Part shown: positions 17,602-26,532 of the stretch, piece by piece
How the letters are laid out: the number at the start of each line of letters is the position of its first letter
Numbering within the stretch: the first letter of the stretch is position 1
Assembly (NCBI GenBank): GCA_000196815.1
Contig: FP929003.1
Span: 3,371,501 to 3,435,500 of the forward strand
Length of the DNA stretch: 64,000 nt
From: Nitrospira defluvii
GTDB taxonomy: Bacteria; Nitrospirota; Nitrospiria; Nitrospirales; Nitrospiraceae
Direction: 5' to 3'
Translations under genes and position numbers: made by a program
Notes under the pieces: model-generated
Database searches by the model: none
Told to the model about the DNA's origin: nothing
Seen by the model: only the letters and a program-made list of their open reading frames with translations

Positions 17602-17974
17602 ACCCATTTTGACTCGGCACCAAGCGCCCACGAGGGCGCACCCCCGGTCCTATGCAGGTCCAAGCCAGCCTGATCGCTCGATCATCAATAGAGAGAAGCA
17701 GTCAGGACGGGTAGAGCGGAGTATCCGGGGAGCGGTGAGTCGCAAGGCAAGGGTCTCTGACGATGACCGCATGACATCCGCCATCACCAGTGCCTCCGGC
17801 ACAATCCGCGTCAACCGGATCGCACACCTCGGCATGGACGCCTGACGCGTCCTATCCCGGCACGATGCCGTTGCGCGACCCCGGCCGCACGCAACCATTA
17901 TTCAGGCGAGCGGATGCCCTCGCGACTAGCTCGGACTATGCATGAATGCCGTCGCGAGACGTTCGAGACCGAAT

Positions 17975-18058
17975 CCCGGCGGGGCTTCTCGCACGTGAGG
18001 CCGACGCAGACGTACGTGCAGTCCGTCGAGGAGGCCGAACGAGAACAGCCCCGCCGGG
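17975..18058. other. Strong structured element, 12-bp terminal stem
   Basis: CCCGGCGGGGCT (17975-17986) and AGCCCCGCCGGG (18047-18058) are perfect inverted 12-mers. Inside the 60-base interval GCACGT (17991-17996) pairs with ACGTGC (18014-18019). Both strands could fold; on the minus strand the element starts 44 bases after the mini zinc-finger gene and may be its 3' structure or an independent small RNA. Confidence 0.45.
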
Positions 18059-18102
18059 CGAGAGGATCGGACGACGCAGTAGGTATTCATGAATAGTCCG
18101 TC

Positions 18103-18318
18103 CTAGAGCGCATCCGCAGACAGACAGTCGAGACGTTCCTGAACGCAGCTCGTGCAAAGAGTCGCGTGCGGCCGGTGCCGCAGCTGGATGAAGGGAATCT
18201 CCTTCCGGCACTCGAGACACAGGCCGTTGATCCTCGGCCTGGTATGACGGAGCGATAAGATATCCTGGCGGCGCGGACGAGACCGAAACATCTGAACGCC
18301 TTGTGTTACGAGTCGCAT
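18103..18318 (-). CDS. Mini DksA/TraR-type zinc-finger protein
   Basis: A 71-residue protein that is little more than a DksA-type finger: CLEC-x17-CTSC (exactly the 17-residue spacing of DksA), preceded by an Arg-rich segment. The ATG is preceded by AGGAGGGGAGC, a very strong ribosome site. The central residues (GLCLECRKEIPFIQLR) echo those of the larger zinc-finger protein at 17077-17508 (GICHRCRAEIPLSRLR), so the two are probably related by duplication. TraR-like short proteins can act on RNA polymerase without a long coiled coil; here the coiled coil is almost missing, so binding elsewhere is possible. Confidence 0.75.
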   Translation of the reverse strand: MRLVTQGVQMFRSRPRRQDILSLRHTRPRINGLCLECRKEIPFIQLRHRPHATLCTSCVQERLDCLSADAL

Positions 18319-18445
18319 GCTCCCCTCCTGTGCTGGATAGTGGACTTCTCACTATCAGTCTACGGATCAAGGGTCACAAGCGCGTCCGGGCAAGGTAAAT
18401 TTTTCGTTAACAGGCGAGAACGCTGCAGGAGAGGGTTCTAGTCGG

Positions 18446-18480
18446 CTGAATCGATGCCCCTGCGCAGGGCATCGATTCAG
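18446..18480. other. Perfect 14-bp stem-loop
   Basis: CTGAATCGATGCCC (18446-18459) and GGGCATCGATTCAG (18467-18480) are perfect inverted arms around a 7-base loop CTGCGCA. The stem lies 68 bases after the end of the lipoprotein gene on the minus strand and 128 bases upstream of the mini zinc-finger gene. No T-run flanks it, so it may be an mRNA-stabilising hairpin, a factor-dependent terminator or a protein-binding palindrome. Confidence 0.5.
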
Positions 18481-18548
18481 ACAATCACAGGATCAGGGCT
18501 TAGATAACACCGGTGAGGCGTTGCATGAGATGCCTGCGTCAGCACGCC

Positions 18549-19301
18549 CTACTTCGCCGCAGTTCGACGCCGTTCGATCACCGGCGCCCAGGACAGTTCA
18601 AGGTCGCGCTTGGCGGCAGCCAGGAACCGCTCTTCGGCAGCGGCGTCCCGACTCCCCTGCTTCACACTGACCGTGTGCACGGCAAAATAGGCCGGCGTGC
18701 CGATCATCTGGAGATCAGCTATGACCTGGGCCAGCGGCTTGCCCCAAAATGCTTCGAAGTAATGCTCCTGCACCGGATCGGCTGCCTTCTCCTGCAGGAC
18801 CATCGTCGACGTGCCGACCTCGTACTCTCCCATGAAACTGATGCTGCCGGGAGCCACGGTCGTATCGCTTTGCTTCACAACCGTCTTGGGTAACAGGAAT
18901 AACGTGACTTCGCGTACCTTGCCGAATCCCTTCTCCGAAGTGCTGAACGCTACGGCCGCATACCGCCCGGGCGGGACGTTCTGCACATAGACTGTGCCGC
19001 CTCCTCCGGCCCCGGGAGGCGGAGCCAGAATGCTGGTAGGAATCAACTTGGAGCCTTCGAAGAGATCGCGCTCGTTCTCGACCCTCACCAAATACAAACG
19101 ATCTTCGGTGTTGGGCACCCAGGCCGGACTCTTGATTGTGATCCCGATGACCGCACTCTGCTGATCGACCGGCTTCGTAATGTGAACCGGCGAGACGAAT
19201 TCACCCGCCAGGCGCTGAAACTGTTTCTTCGGAGGCTTACTGGCACAGGCCCCGGTGGTCAGAACGACCAGGGTCAGCAGCGCAATCACCGTTCGATTCA
19301 T
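18549..19301 (-). CDS. Putative lipoprotein of unknown function
   Basis: A 250-residue exported lipoprotein candidate. The ATG at 19301 gives a signal peptide with core VIALLTLVVLTTGAC and a lipobox-like TGAC, making C19 the lipid site. The mature part is mixed beta, with ITIKSPAW, LYLVRVENERDLFEG, a Pro/Gly-rich APPPGAGGGG and VPPGRYAAVAF. It resembles proteins carrying a value-carrying carboxypeptidase-regulatory-like strand (PPGRY...), but I do not recognise a family. The longer frame to 19343 lacks a better start. It is followed by the 14-bp stem. Function unknown; it probably sits at the outer membrane. Confidence 0.6.
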   Translation of the reverse strand: MNRTVIALLTLVVLTTGACASKPPKKQFQRLAGEFVSPVHITKPVDQQSAVIGITIKSPAWVPNTEDRLYLVRVENERDLFEGSKLIPTSILAPPPGAGGGGTVYVQNVPPGRYAAVAFSTSEKGFGKVREVTLFLLPKTVVKQSDTTVAPGSISFMGEYEVGTSTMVLQEKAADPVQEHYFEAFWGKPLAQVIADLQMIGTPAYFAVHTVSVKQGSRDAAAEERFLAAAKRDLELSWAPVIERRRTAAK

Positions 19302-19522
19302 AGAGGTCCCTCTGGGTGGATTAACTGAGCGGTTCGCGGCCACAGTCTAGGGGATTGGGTGTAGTGCCTCAAGCAATACTTCCGGCGGGTATCAGCCTCG
19401 AACCGATCCTCCATGCGGGAGACGGGCGATAGGTGCAGTGCTGAGCGTACAGGCAAGGGATGCGAATGGAGCAGATGTGTCAGTCGTGGGTGACGGGAGA
19501 AACGGGTAGCACGGTGGCTACC

Positions 19523-20785
19523 CTATGGCACCGGCGCAACCGGAGCAAGCGGAACATCCGCAGCAGTCTTTCCCTGACTCTGACTCTCCAGTGAGAGGCG
19601 CTTCAAGACCGCCTTGGCTCGCTCCTCCAGACGCTCGGCTTCGCCGGACCGCTGCCTGCGCCTCAACAAGGACGCATAACTTTTCAAGGCCTTCACGTAG
19701 GCCTCGCGATCATAACCGACGGACTGTTCATAGATGACCAGCGACTGCTTATACAGATCCTCGGACTGTTCCAGCTTATTCTGCGATTGATAGAGTCCCG
19801 CCAGATTTTTGAGTTCACCCGCGACGTGAGGGCTTTCCGCGCCCTGCTGCTTTTCCCGGATTGCAATCGCCTGCTGAAAGAGCGGCTCGGCCTGGGAATA
19901 CAGACCCTGCAATTCATAGAGTTGTCCCAAGCGACTCATCGCCTCGGCAGTGTCGACATGATCGTTGCCGAGAGACTTTCTAAAAATACTGACCGCGCGT
20001 TGATACAGCACTTCCGCCTGAGGGTATTGATTTTGGGCTCGATACGTATCCGCCAGATTTTCAAGATTCCTGGCCACGATCGGGTGGTTGGGACCGAAGG
20101 CCTTTTCATGAATCGTCAAGGCCCGCTGATACAGCGGCATGGCGCGAGCATGCTGTCCCTGCGCCTGATACATCTTCGCCAGGTTGTCGCGCGTAATGGC
20201 TGTCGTACTGTGCTCGGGCCCGAGTTGCTTTTCAAGAATCGCGAGTGCGCGCTGCAAGACGGGTTCGGCATCAGCGAATCGTCGTTGATCCTGATAGACC
20301 ACGGCAATATTGTTCAAACTCTCGGCTGTCTTGCTATGATCCGCGCCGAACACCTGTTCGCGGATTTCCCGTGCCCGCTGATGAAGCGCTTCGGACTGTG
20401 TATAGAGTCCCTGCAGGCGGTAGAGTTCGCCCAAGTCGGTCAGGCTGGCAGCCGTCTCGGCATGGGCCGGCCCATATACGCGCTCCCTGATCGCCAGGGC
20501 CTCCTGGAAAAGTGCCTCGGCGCGTGGAAACCGCCCCAACTCACGATTCACTTCGCCCAGCTGACTCAACGTGTCGGCCAAACGTTTCCCTTGCGGATCG
20601 ATGACCTCTGCTTCCTTGCGAGCGGCCACGAAGGATTCCTCCGCATGTGTGTAATCGCCGGAACGCAGGGCGTGATTCCCTTCCTGCATGGCTGAACGCC
20701 AGCGCTGGTCCACCGCACATCCTGAGACAACACCCAGAAAGGCCAGACCGATGGTAAGCGCGCGCGCATTCAATCCAATGTTCAT
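19523..20785 (-). CDS. TPR lipoprotein, kinesin-light-chain-type repeats
   Basis: A 420-residue protein with a lipoprotein signal (core LTIGLAFLGVVSGC, C23 lipid site) followed by about nine tetratricopeptide repeats of 42 residues (A-L-x-I-x-E-x-x-x-G-P-x-H-x-x-T-A as period word). This is the TPR_12 kind found in bacterial and eukaryotic scaffold proteins. It likely binds partners at the periplasmic face of a membrane. The C terminus is Pro/Ala-rich (PLAPVAPVP). A TTG three codons earlier is open, but the ATG at 20785 is preferred. The neighbour downstream is the unknown lipoprotein; the region between them (19302-19522) has no gene. Confidence 0.72.
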   Translation of the reverse strand: MNIGLNARALTIGLAFLGVVSGCAVDQRWRSAMQEGNHALRSGDYTHAEESFVAARKEAEVIDPQGKRLADTLSQLGEVNRELGRFPRAEALFQEALAIRERVYGPAHAETAASLTDLGELYRLQGLYTQSEALHQRAREIREQVFGADHSKTAESLNNIAVVYQDQRRFADAEPVLQRALAILEKQLGPEHSTTAITRDNLAKMYQAQGQHARAMPLYQRALTIHEKAFGPNHPIVARNLENLADTYRAQNQYPQAEVLYQRAVSIFRKSLGNDHVDTAEAMSRLGQLYELQGLYSQAEPLFQQAIAIREKQQGAESPHVAGELKNLAGLYQSQNKLEQSEDLYKQSLVIYEQSVGYDREAYVKALKSYASLLRRRQRSGEAERLEERAKAVLKRLSLESQSQGKTAADVPLAPVAPVP

Positions 20786-20874
20786 GATGATCAACTCTTC
20801 GGTGGTGAGGCGGTTGCCGTTAGGGGACTGACTTTACTTGTGGAATACTCTTTAGACTTACCCCCTCTGAAGCC

Positions 20875-21012
20875 TCAAATCAACCCCGCGAGGACATCTT
20901 TTTCGATCCCTCCGGCATCGCTATATTTTTCAACCACTTCCAAGAATGCACTCATTTCGATCATGGAGGATGAATCGGCCCCATGCCGATCATCAACAAG
21001 GAAACGGACCAT
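20875..21012 (-). CDS. Small protein of unknown function, 45 residues
   Basis: A minus-strand frame that starts with ATG 13 bases after the stop of the fusion oxidoreductase and ends TGA at 20875. The peptide contains SMIEMSAFLEVVEKYSDAG and ends VLAGLI, an amphipathic helix-like composition that looks coding, unlike the surrounding shadows. There is no good ribosome site, but translational coupling to the gene upstream is possible. No family is recognised. It could also be chance. Confidence 0.33.
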   Translation of the reverse strand: MVRFLVDDRHGADSSSMIEMSAFLEVVEKYSDAGGIEKDVLAGLI

Positions 21013-21025
21013 GCGGGAGAGACGG

Positions 21026-23041
21026 TTACCGTTTTTCGGAGGCGTGATCGACCTGAGGGGCAAGCTTTGCAATCCCGGAAGTATCGTAGGGAAGGACGCT
21101 GAACACCTTGGCGACATCGATAGCCGGCTTCCCGGGCCGCAGGATTTTCTGCGCAAGCGTCGCCAGCCAGGAGAGGGGAACCAAGACAAACCTCGGCAGC
21201 CAGACCACGGTGAGATCCGGATTGGCTTGCCGGAGACGATCCAGCAGTTCCTGCTTAGTCGGGGAAACAGGATCGAGGAGGTTCAAGGGGCTCGGCACGT
21301 TGTCCCACGCGTCCGTCATCCAGCCAAGGAAGCGGCCGGCAAAACCGACATCCACCACACCCAGACGATCGCCCGGCGAACCGACGGCCACGAAGATATT
21401 TCCCAACCGCTTACCAAGCCGGCCGGGCGGGTCGAAATCGCGATAGTCGACCAATGCCCCGGGACGAATCACTTTCACGGAGAGACCGAGTTCCCTGCCG
21501 AGTTGGACCGCCAACCGTTCGGACTCCAACTTTCCCCAGACATAGGGACCGGACCCCTTGCTGTCCGGCTCCAACGGATGGTCGTCGCCGATGGGCCGGC
21601 CGTTGCCCTGCGCCAATACGGCAAGACTGCTGACATGGACGAAATGCGTAATCCCCGCCGCATCGGCACCGCGAACCATCTGCTCGGTGGCATCCAACGA
21701 GTTACGCTGATGCTCCGGCCACCCACCGGCGGTTTCTGCCGCGGCATGAATGACGGTATCCACCCCCTTGAAGAGCTGTGCAGCGGCTCCCGTGGCCACA
21801 TCGGCCACCACATATTCGGCACCGGCAATCCGCTCCCAGGGGGACGGCTCACGTCGGGCCACCACACGAACAGGGCGGCCGCGCGACAGCAGCGTTCGCA
21901 CGATTTCTTTCCCCAAAAACCCGGTTCCACCGGTAACCAGCACGCCCCGGCTCTCGACCGGCTTCGGTGCAGCGGCAGCCAGGGCCTTGGCCTCGCCGAC
22001 CTTCAGGGCCTTCGCCACGCGCTCACAGATACGCACCGTCTCCAGTAAACTGTCCGGCGACAAAGGCGACGGCCCGCCCGTCCGTGCGGACTCATAGAAC
22101 GCGGTAAACAGTTCGGCCAGCCCGGGATAACTCCGCTGACTCTTCAGAAACCGGTTCGCCATCGCGGAGGTTGTGCCGATCAGCAATTGCCACGCTTGCC
22201 GATAGGGCGCGAATAACTTATCGATACCGGACGACCCGGGACCGATGGCGCGCTGAGTGGTACTGCGAACATAGTCGGCAAACAACGACCCGTTCTTTCC
22301 GACGACCCGCAGATAACTCTCCACCGGGCGCCCTTCGAGCGTCACGATCAACGTGCCGGTCACGCCGCCGCGCCGCACCAACGCGTGCACGGTCCCGGCC
22401 TGACTCACTTCCAAGGATAACAGCTCGGTACGGCCCTCCCCGGCTTGCTCCAACACCTGGAGCAACAGATAGACCGGATGCGGCAGAATATCGAGCAATT
22501 GGTGGTCGGCGCGTAGCACCTTGCGGCCGCCCGGCGCATGACGCACGGTCCGGAAGGAAAAGTAGCTCTCGACGTGCACGACGCGCCCAATTGAGGGCAA
22601 GTACTGGGTCAATACCCGGGTGGGCGGCTCATACAACAGCTGATGGCCGGCACAAACACGAAGGCCTTTTGCGCTCGCCTCATCCAGGATCTGTTGCGCG
22701 TCCTCCACCGACTCGGTGAAGGGCTTCTCTACATAGATGTGGCATCCGGCCTTGATCGCCATGCGGGCCAACGGAGCATGGGTGGCCGGCGGGGTAATGA
22801 TGTGCACCACATTGAGACGTTCAGAGGCAAACAGCTCCTCCGGCGTCTTGAAACAGCCGATGCCCGGAACAATATCGCGCATCGCCGCTTGGGCCGAATC
22901 GGAGGGGTCGGCCACCGCCACCAGTTGCACGCCGGGGCAGCGCAAAATAGCGCGGGCATGATGCTGGGCATGACGGCCTGCACCGATGAGCGCGATCCGT
23001 AACGGGCGCGAGTCTGGAGTTGTCAGCGTAGAGTTGGTCAC
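21026..23041 (-). CDS. Gfo/Idh/MocA oxidoreductase fused to SDR epimerase
   Basis: A 671-residue protein with two full NAD-dependent domains. Residues about 14-340 are a Gfo/Idh/MocA oxidoreductase: GAGRHAQHH from 20, YVEKPF at 103-108 with the family Lys-Pro, and a beta-sheet C half. Residues about 366-671 are an extended SDR of the epimerase/dehydratase or 3-beta-HSD kind: TGGTGFLG at 370-377, SS at 471-472, and YVWGK with Y500 and K504 as catalytic pair. Such a fusion could oxidise and epimerise or reduce one sugar substrate in sequence, e.g. in nucleotide-sugar synthesis. It stands apart from the glycan operons; the small ORF at 20875 follows. Product unknown. Confidence 0.85.
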   Translation of the reverse strand: MTNSTLTTPDSRPLRIALIGAGRHAQHHARAILRCPGVQLVAVADPSDSAQAAMRDIVPGIGCFKTPEELFASERLNVVHIITPPATHAPLARMAIKAGCHIYVEKPFTESVEDAQQILDEASAKGLRVCAGHQLLYEPPTRVLTQYLPSIGRVVHVESYFSFRTVRHAPGGRKVLRADHQLLDILPHPVYLLLQVLEQAGEGRTELLSLEVSQAGTVHALVRRGGVTGTLIVTLEGRPVESYLRVVGKNGSLFADYVRSTTQRAIGPGSSGIDKLFAPYRQAWQLLIGTTSAMANRFLKSQRSYPGLAELFTAFYESARTGGPSPLSPDSLLETVRICERVAKALKVGEAKALAAAAPKPVESRGVLVTGGTGFLGKEIVRTLLSRGRPVRVVARREPSPWERIAGAEYVVADVATGAAAQLFKGVDTVIHAAAETAGGWPEHQRNSLDATEQMVRGADAAGITHFVHVSSLAVLAQGNGRPIGDDHPLEPDSKGSGPYVWGKLESERLAVQLGRELGLSVKVIRPGALVDYRDFDPPGRLGKRLGNIFVAVGSPGDRLGVVDVGFAGRFLGWMTDAWDNVPSPLNLLDPVSPTKQELLDRLRQANPDLTVVWLPRFVLVPLSWLATLAQKILRPGKPAIDVAKVFSVLPYDTSGIAKLAPQVDHASEKR

Positions 23042-23189
23042 AAGTCCTGCGTGAGTGTGCAGGGCTACTATAGTCTATTCTCACGCATTCTTGAAGCCTT
23101 CTCGAAAATTAGCGCAGGGAGGAAGACTGCGGCAATGGGCGAAACGTGCGAGGGACCTCGGGGAACTGGTCCCTCGCACACGTCTCGAA

Positions 23190-24185
23190 CTACTTATGCC
23201 TGCCGTCGCAAGGAAAACATTGATCCATACATTCCGGACAGAGCCCGCCGTTGAACTGGATCGCCGATCGCTCAGCGATAAACGTAGCCAGGTCATACCA
23301 CTCGCCGGACTCGTCCGGCACACGCTTGCACCAGGAACACAAATTGATAATTCCCTGCGGACGCCCGAGGCGCGCATCCATCTTCCAGAGCCTGTCCCCC
23401 TGCTGCCCAGAAGCCTGGAGGGCCCGTTCACCGGATGCGGTCTCGTGAAACACCAGCACGGCGCCAAGCACACTCCCTCCGTCGTCGGCGACCGGCGCGA
23501 CGCTTCCGCGTATGGCACGACGTCCACCCTGCTTGGAGATCAGCAGGACGTCCTCGATCGCCACAATGCGCACTTGCGTCATCGCTTGCTGTACCGGACT
23601 CTCCGATTCATATCCCGGCCCGGCCTCGTGAAAACCCAGGAGCGCCGTCACGCCCATGCCTGCCGCATCGTCCTGACTCCACCCCGTCAGGCTCTCGGCG
23701 GCGGGATTCATATAGGCCACTCGCCCGCCGCGATCGGTCGTCACGATGCCGTCGCCGATGCAACGCATGGTCGTGGCAATCCACCGCAAGCGCTCGCGCA
23801 TATGCCGCTCATGCTGAGCACGATGCAGCGCCAGCTCAATCGTGGGCCTCAGTTCGTGTGCTTGATACGGCTTCAACATGTAGCCGGCCGGAGACGTCAC
23901 TTTGGCCCGCTCCAGCGTATGGTCGTCCGCGTAGGCAGTCAGGTAGATGACCGGCACATCCTGCTTACGCTGAATCTGCAGCGCCGTTTCCACCCCATCC
24001 ATTTTCCCCTTTAACACGATATCCATCAGAATCAGGTCCGGATGCATATCGTCGGCTTTTCGGATCGCTTCCTCTCCCGAGGTTGCCGTAGCCGGCACGC
24101 GATACCCTAAGCGTTGCAGGCTCAGCTGAATGTCCTTTGCCACAACGGGCTCATCTTCCACGATCAAGATGCTGGCTGGTTCCAT
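23190..24185 (-). CDS. Response regulator with PAS domain and four-cysteine tail
   Basis: A 331-residue regulator without a DNA-binding domain. The receiver covers residues 1-120: phospho-acceptor D55 in LILMDIVLKG, T83 and K105 in GYMLKPY. A PAS domain (about 135-250) follows, with DGIVTTDRGGRVAYMNPAAE and TGWSQDD. The tail CSWC-x29-CPEC looks like a four-cysteine metal site. I recall the same tail at the end of sensor proteins in Nitrospira-like and deltaproteobacterial genomes. It starts ATG inside the end of the kinase gene (24191 stop; overlap with a possible GTG at 24194), so the two are coupled as a two-component pair. Output is probably by protein contact, not by DNA binding. Confidence 0.85.
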   Translation of the reverse strand: MEPASILIVEDEPVVAKDIQLSLQRLGYRVPATATSGEEAIRKADDMHPDLILMDIVLKGKMDGVETALQIQRKQDVPVIYLTAYADDHTLERAKVTSPAGYMLKPYQAHELRPTIELALHRAQHERHMRERLRWIATTMRCIGDGIVTTDRGGRVAYMNPAAESLTGWSQDDAAGMGVTALLGFHEAGPGYESESPVQQAMTQVRIVAIEDVLLISKQGGRRAIRGSVAPVADDGGSVLGAVLVFHETASGERALQASGQQGDRLWKMDARLGRPQGIINLCSWCKRVPDESGEWYDLATFIAERSAIQFNGGLCPECMDQCFPCDGRHK

Positions 24186-24190
24186 GGCGT

Positions 24191-26089
24191 TCACACCCTT
24201 TCTGAATATTGCAGTTGCTGAAAGCGGATCTGCCATTCTGTGCCGGCTCCACTGCGGAGCTCCGTGCTGCCGTCCAGCTTCTCCGCCAGCAGCGTCACAA
24301 GTTCCAACCCCAGTGAATCGGGATTGTTCAGGACACCGTCCTTGGGAATTCCGATCCCGTTGTCGCTCACGCACAGGGTAAACGTGCCGTCGACATGATC
24401 GAGCAGATCGATGTGCACCGTTCCGCCGCTGTCGTCGATAAACGCGTGTTTCAAACAATTGGAGACCAGCTCATCGATGATCAACCCGCAGGTCAACCCC
24501 GTGTCGATATCGAACTCGACATCGTCCACATTCAGTTCCAACGAAATGACGTTCGGATCGACCCCATATGATCGGAAGAGATGGCCGGTCAACGTGCGGA
24601 TGTAGTCGCCCATCTTAATTCGCGAAAGATCATGCGAGCGGTGCAATGTCTCGTGAAGCAGCGCAATCGAGGTGATACGCACCTGACATTCGCGAAACAG
24701 CTGGTTGACGACCGGGTCCTTGATGGAGGCCGATTGTAAATTCAGCAGGCTGGAGATGACCTGCAGGTTGTTCTTCACCCGGTGATGTACCTCCCGCAGC
24801 AGACTTTCCTTTTCTTTCAACATCCGACGAAGCTGATCTTCCATGTCCTTGCGCTCGGTCAGATCCATGCAGGTACCGATGTACCCGCCGAACCGCCCCT
24901 CCTCGTCAAACAACGGAACACCCGTGTCCATGATCCACCGGTACTCGCCGTCGTGACGCCGCAGCCGGTATTCCAGAAAAAACGGCTGCTCCGACTTGAA
25001 CGCCTCCAGATAAGACTTCCGGCAGCGATCCAGATCATCGGCGTGAATCCCGGTAAACCAGTTGTCGCCGATCTCCTCCTGCACGGTGCGCCCGGTAAAT
25101 TCCAGCCAGCGTTTGTTGATAAAGGTAATGTGCGTGTCCGGTCCGGCCATCCACACCATCACCGGCGCTGTGTCCGCCATCATGCGAAACCGGGCCTCGC
25201 TTTCCCGCAAAGCCGCTTCGATGCGCCGCTTCACCGTGACATCACGCGCGATGGCCGACGCGCCCATGACACACCCATCCGCGTCCTTCACCGGCGAGAT
25301 GGTCAGCGACACATCGATACGCTCCCCCTGTTTCCGGCGCTGCACCATCTCCACATTGCGCACGTGCTCTCCTCGGGCGATCCGGTCGAGCATCGTCGGC
25401 ACTTCATCCAATCGATTCGGGGGACACAGCACAGAGATAGGCCTGCCGAGCACCTCCTCGGCGCGATACCCGTAGACCCGTTCCGCGCCGCGATTCCAAC
25501 TTTGAATCATGCCGTTCAGCGTCATGCCCACAATGGCATCGTCCGATGATTTGACGATCGCAACCAGCTCGGACACCGCTTCCGCGCGCAGCACCTCGAG
25601 TTCCTGATTGGCGGCAGCCAGATCCGCTGTGCGCTCCTGCACCTGTTGCTCGATATCTTCGTTGATGCGCAACAATTCGGCCTCGTCACGCTGCCGCCGC
25701 AAGCACAACAGCGCGGTCACCCAAATTACCATGAGCGCAAAGGCCCGATTCACGGCACTGACCCAGGTCAATGCAAAGAACGGCTGATCGAACATATCCA
25801 GAATCGTCACCAGAGACGCCAGGGCGGCCACCCAGAACGTGAGACGAGGGTGAGGGATCCGTGACGCGATGAGAACCGGTACTACGTAGAGAGTCGTGAT
25901 GGTCAGGCCCAGAGGCAGCCACCAATCGATGGCGCCGATCCCCGCGATCAGCGCCAGGGCCACTCCCAAGCGAGAGTAGCTGCTACGGGACATGCCGAGA
26001 AAGGATGATGAAGGTCTTGTCATACGTACAACGACGCGGTGTCTCTCCCTTTCCTGCTTAGGAGCAATCCCTATGCCTCCGCGCCGCAT
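24191..26089 (-). CDS. Membrane PAS sensor histidine kinase, HisKA_2 type
   Basis: A 632-residue kinase. The N-terminal third has several helices (about 42-130; SRLGVALALIAGIGAIDWWL onward), then two PAS domains (SSDDAIVGMTLNGMIQSWN and APVMVWMAGPD, with PAC-type RFGGYIGTCMDLTERKDM). The dimerisation/phospho-acceptor helix is LREVHHRVKNNLQVISSLL, the HisKA_2 form seen in PdtaS and LuxQ-like families, so the His is in HHRVKNN. The ATPase follows (DELVSNCLKHAF, DNGIGIPK). The start at 26089 has GAGGGG before it; an ATG at 26023 is an alternative. It probably phosphorylates the response regulator encoded next. Confidence 0.85.
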   Translation of the reverse strand: MRRGGIGIAPKQERERHRVVVRMTRPSSSFLGMSRSSYSRLGVALALIAGIGAIDWWLPLGLTITTLYVVPVLIASRIPHPRLTFWVAALASLVTILDMFDQPFFALTWVSAVNRAFALMVIWVTALLCLRRQRDEAELLRINEDIEQQVQERTADLAAANQELEVLRAEAVSELVAIVKSSDDAIVGMTLNGMIQSWNRGAERVYGYRAEEVLGRPISVLCPPNRLDEVPTMLDRIARGEHVRNVEMVQRRKQGERIDVSLTISPVKDADGCVMGASAIARDVTVKRRIEAALRESEARFRMMADTAPVMVWMAGPDTHITFINKRWLEFTGRTVQEEIGDNWFTGIHADDLDRCRKSYLEAFKSEQPFFLEYRLRRHDGEYRWIMDTGVPLFDEEGRFGGYIGTCMDLTERKDMEDQLRRMLKEKESLLREVHHRVKNNLQVISSLLNLQSASIKDPVVNQLFRECQVRITSIALLHETLHRSHDLSRIKMGDYIRTLTGHLFRSYGVDPNVISLELNVDDVEFDIDTGLTCGLIIDELVSNCLKHAFIDDSGGTVHIDLLDHVDGTFTLCVSDNGIGIPKDGVLNNPDSLGLELVTLLAEKLDGSTELRSGAGTEWQIRFQQLQYSERV

Positions 26090-26532
26090 TGACCCCTCAA
26101 TCGCGACAGAAAACAGGCCTGACGGGGTACGCAAGATATGAGGAAGGCGGCCAAACCTCGACCGGTGCCGCTTGCCAGGATTGCCCTGGCAGCGACCGGT
26201 ACCGATATCGGGCCGATCGTTGGCGTCGTGGGAATCCCATTCAGCGCAAGCCTATGCCCCACAGCGGCCACCGGTGTACGTCACCGCCTCGTCGTTGTTC
26301 AGGGTTGAACGCCGGTCTATCTCAGTGCTTGTCGTCGATTCGACGACCGGAAGCGAGACATACGCGACGTCCACCACGCCGGGTGAGGCACGCCAGGCAA
26401 CCGCGTCATAACGCAAGAGGCCAGGAGGCGCTGCTGGCTCCGGCGAACAACTGTGAAACTGTCGGCTGTGAGGATGTGGGAATGAACCGTCCGGCCCCGG
26501 AAGGGCACCGGCGCCGGGCGGCCACGCGAGGG
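26090..26532. other. Intergenic region of about 440 bases
   Basis: Between the kinase and the aminotransferase, both on the minus strand. Several short frames exist, including a plus-strand 56-codon ATG frame near 26138 with a hydrophobic part, but none has a ribosome site or a family resemblance. GC-rich imperfect hairpins occur around 26480-26525 just before the aminotransferase stop and could help to end that transcript. Nothing else is seen. Confidence 0.35.

Larger units (their letters stand above)
17509..18102. other. ORF-poor region between two zinc-finger genes
   Basis: About 590 bases with no convincing gene. Frames of 60-80 codons exist on both strands but lack ribosome sites and have Arg/Ser-rich, shadow-like products. 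The region holds two strong inverted repeats (17564-17601 and 17975-18058), and little else recognisable. It could encode one or more small RNAs. Confidence 0.4.

Noticed and set aside
26138-26310. Plus-strand 56-codon frame with a hydrophobic part
   Set aside because: No ribosome site, no family resemblance, and it ends inside the gap between two minus-strand genes.
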